Below, one piece after another: positions 62,033 to 64,000 of a stretch of DNA of 64,000 nucleotides; position 1 is the stretch's first letter; each line of letters opens with the position of its first letter. The stretch covers positions 60,277 through 124,276 of the forward strand of contig DCYG01000033.1 of assembly GCA_002331025.1 (NCBI GenBank), given 5' to 3'. Made by a program: the position numbers and the translations under genes. Origin of the DNA: Firmicutes bacterium UBA2116. GTDB lineage: Bacteria; Bacillota; Clostridia; Tissierellales; Sedimentibacteraceae. The notes beneath the pieces are model-generated. The model had not been told where the DNA came from and did not search any database. It saw nothing but the letters and a program-made list of their open reading frames with translations.

Positions 62033-62076
62033 ATCAACGTCGCATATGTTTCATTCGAAACATATGCGACGTTGAT
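62033..62076 (-). terminator. 20-bp-stem hairpin between the activator gene and its target promoter
   Basis: Perfect 20-bp arms (62033-62052 and 62057-62076) around the 4-nt loop ATTC. On the minus strand a TTTTT run follows, so it terminates the activator gene. The apex reads ATGTTTCATTCGAAACAT, a dyad in the enhancer zone (about 85-130 bp) of the aldolase promoter, so it may also be a binding site. Confidence 0.8.
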
Positions 62077-62085
62077 GCGACATAT

Positions 62086-63951
62086 TTAACATAAATCATA
62101 TTTTTTCATTAGCCGCCAAAGTGTACTTCTGTGAACTCCAAGCATATTAGCAGCTTGCGTTTTATTTCCGTTGGAGATACTTAATGCTTCATAAACTTCC
62201 TCTTTCGTTATTGGTATTTTAATAATTTTATTAGTATAATCAGTTGTCTCGAACTCTGGTTCGCTGCTTATCATATTTTTTACGATTTGAGCGTTTATTA
62301 TATCGGAATTACTTATAATGCTTAATTTTTCAATGAAATTTTTTAGTTGTCTTATATTTCCGGGCCATTTGTAATCCTTTAATATATCAATTGCATCATT
62401 TTGAATGCTAATATTTCTATTTTTTATATATGTTTTGCAAAAATTATTAATGAGTACATTTATGTCATCTTTTCTATCTCTTAAAGGTGGAATATTTAAG
62501 GTTAGAACATTTAATCTATAAAACAAGTCATCTCTAAACTTTTTGCTATAAACAAGGTTCTTAATATCTTTATTTGTTGCTGAGATAACTCTGACATTAA
62601 TTGGAATAATCTGATCACTGCCTAATCTCATAACTTTTCTTTCTTGTAAAACTCTCAAAAACCTCGCTTGTAAGCTCAATGGCATTTCACTAATTTCATC
62701 TAAAAAAATAGTGCCGTTATGAGCTAATTCGAATAAGCCCTCCTTGCCATTTTTCTTAGCACCGGTAAAAGCACCTTCTTCATAACCAAACAATTCGCTT
62801 TCTAATATATTTTCAGGAAGTGAGGCGCAGTTAATTGCTACGAAAGGTCCATGTTTTCTATAGCTTTCATTATGAATACTTTGTGCAAACAACTCTTTTC
62901 CGACACCTGTTTCTCCAAGTATTAATACTGTAGAATCACTTGCAGCAAATTTTTTAGCATTAGAAATGCATTCTTTTATTGATCTGCTTGTGTATTTTAT
63001 ATCTGTAAATTTATAAGTTGCATAAAATCCTTTGTTTAAAATTTTATTTCTTATTTTTCTTTCGCCCTTGGTTATGGTATATATGTCATTAAATGTAGCA
63101 ATTGCACCAATAACTTCATTTTTATTATGTTTTAGCGGAATCATATTACATAATACGTCGGTTTCGTTTATCCGGACAATGTCTTGCAAAGATTCTTCGC
63201 CTGTATTCACAATGTCCATAAGATGTTTTAACTCGGGAAAAACATCGATTAAGGGAGTACCTATAAGAGGTGATACATCATTTGAAATTAGTTTTAATGA
63301 AGTTTGGTTAATTAAAGTGATAATACCTTTTTTGTCAATTGCTATATATCCTTCCTTGGTTGTATCTAATATTGCTTTTAATTCTTCGTTTTTTCTGTTG
63401 TTTAACAGGATGGTTTCAAGTATAAATTCAGCTTCATTATAAGCATATTCTAATGCCTTATGACTAAAATCAATTCTGACATTTTTTATGTTTAATTTTT
63501 TTGCTACATTTGTTTGATAGATACCACCAACTATTACATCTATTCCTTCGCTTTTAAGCTGCAATATTTTGTTCAGCATTTCTTCAGGATTGTTTGCAAA
63601 TACTTGTTTAATATTAATGTTAAGTAATGGGTTTAGCAGTTCTAACCCGCTTAACAAATTATTATAACCGACTACTCCTATGTTTTTACCCATTTTACTT
63701 GCTTCTAACAGACATTTTATCATATCATCAAACGGTATAGGTATTTCAACCACCGGAACATCTAATTTGCTTCTGATTCTGTTTGCAGTATCTCCGCGTG
63801 ATAAAAGTACTTTCGCCCCGGTTTCAAGCATCTTTTGAGGATTTTGATGGTCGTATACCATTGCCCCTACATCTTTGCCTAAGTCCTTAAATATTTGAAT
63901 TGTAAGTGGTATGAGATCTTCATTATATGCAGCATAATAAATGTGTGGCAT
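62086..63951 (-). CDS. PrpR-type sigma-54 activator
   Basis: A 621-residue activator with an N-terminal PrpR_N domain (about 1-185; GAKVLLSRGDTANRIR, NIGVVGYNNLLSG), then PAS (about 195-310), AAA+ (Walker A LGETGVGKE, GAFTGA intact, Walker B TIFLDEISE) and a Fis HTH (KTQAANMLGVHRSTLWRLMKKY). It is a paralogue of the activator at 44296. The ATG at 63951 follows AAGGAGAACAAGTA. The likely target is the threonine aldolase-symporter operon, whose sigma-54 promoter lies just downstream. Confidence 0.9.
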   Translation of the reverse strand: MPHIYYAAYNEDLIPLTIQIFKDLGKDVGAMVYDHQNPQKMLETGAKVLLSRGDTANRIRSKLDVPVVEIPIPFDDMIKCLLEASKMGKNIGVVGYNNLLSGLELLNPLLNINIKQVFANNPEEMLNKILQLKSEGIDVIVGGIYQTNVAKKLNIKNVRIDFSHKALEYAYNEAEFILETILLNNRKNEELKAILDTTKEGYIAIDKKGIITLINQTSLKLISNDVSPLIGTPLIDVFPELKHLMDIVNTGEESLQDIVRINETDVLCNMIPLKHNKNEVIGAIATFNDIYTITKGERKIRNKILNKGFYATYKFTDIKYTSRSIKECISNAKKFAASDSTVLILGETGVGKELFAQSIHNESYRKHGPFVAINCASLPENILESELFGYEEGAFTGAKKNGKEGLFELAHNGTIFLDEISEMPLSLQARFLRVLQERKVMRLGSDQIIPINVRVISATNKDIKNLVYSKKFRDDLFYRLNVLTLNIPPLRDRKDDINVLINNFCKTYIKNRNISIQNDAIDILKDYKWPGNIRQLKNFIEKLSIISNSDIINAQIVKNMISSEPEFETTDYTNKIIKIPITKEEVYEALSISNGNKTQAANMLGVHRSTLWRLMKKYDLC

Positions 63952-64000
63952 TACTTGTTCTCCTTATTATATTAATTCATAGGCAATTGTTAATCGCCTG

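Noticed and set aside
61900..62037. 46-residue N-terminal extension of threonine aldolase
   Set aside because: It crosses the sigma-54 promoter; the family starts at MIDLRSDT and an AAAGGAG precedes that ATG.
63968..64000. Inverted repeat AGGC...GCCT at the window end as a terminator
   Set aside because: The arms are only four bases long in what I can see and the context is cut off by the window edge.

Overview
The window is AT-rich DNA with strong AGGAGG-type ribosome sites, consensus sigma-A promoters, Gram-positive LexA-type boxes, four sigma-54 activator genes and anaerobic amino-acid catabolism genes (2-amino-4-oxopentanoate thiolase OrtAB, threonine aldolase). This points to an amino-acid-fermenting member of the Clostridia (Sedimentibacter/Tissierellales-like is a guess). 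No rRNA, tRNA or CRISPR array was seen.

Positions 1-24 kb are an anti-phage / genome-maintenance island. It holds an AAA ATPase plus DUF4276 (TOPRIM-like) pair, a decayed IS66 element, a SEC-C protein, and one long operon carrying a DNA methyltransferase, a probable PD-(D/E)XK nuclease and a complete Wadjet system (order JetD-A-B-C). After these come SatD plus DUF3307, a NYN/OST-HTH protein, a MutM-type glycosylase, an AvcD-like dCTP deaminase, a 58-residue small protein, an orphan membrane protein and several gene relics. Two features tie it together. LexA-like boxes sit at the promoters of the restriction-Wadjet operon (exact palindrome) and of the deaminase gene (inside the promoter spacer). 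A dead 87-bp copy of the DUF3307 gene lies immediately upstream of the restriction-Wadjet operon, so the intervening 13.7 kb is bracketed by direct repeats. SatD shows the residue pattern of class III nucleotide cyclases, so SatD plus the membrane protein DUF3307 could be a cyclic-nucleotide signalling pair.

Positions 24-31 kb hold a two-component system (histidine kinase with a solute-binding sensor, NtrC-type regulator) and, behind a sigma-54 promoter, an NhaC-family antiporter and ortAB. Positions 31-41.4 kb are a sigma-A-driven peptide-scavenging operon: RpiR regulator with a palindromic operator, RocB-like M20 peptidase, flavin-binding PNPOx protein, a five-gene Dpp/Opp ABC transporter and an M14 carboxypeptidase. 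Positions 41.7-44.2 kb hold a small XRE regulator, a SLOG protein and an AlbA_2/GHKL protein with a 5 x 12 bp in-frame repeat.

Positions 44.3-54.3 kb are a PrpR-type sigma-54 activator followed by a sigma-54 operon for uptake and breakdown of an unknown di- or tricarboxylate: 2-hydroxyacid dehydrogenase, PrpF isomerase, TctB-TctA-TctC transporter, RraA-family aldolase-like protein and an aconitase. This gene set suggests an undescribed pathway. Positions 54.3-64 kb are mostly on the minus strand: a MATE relic, then NhaC plus alanine dehydrogenase under a RocR-like activator, then threonine aldolase plus a dicarboxylate/amino-acid symporter under a second PrpR-type activator. Both minus-strand operons have sigma-54 promoters.
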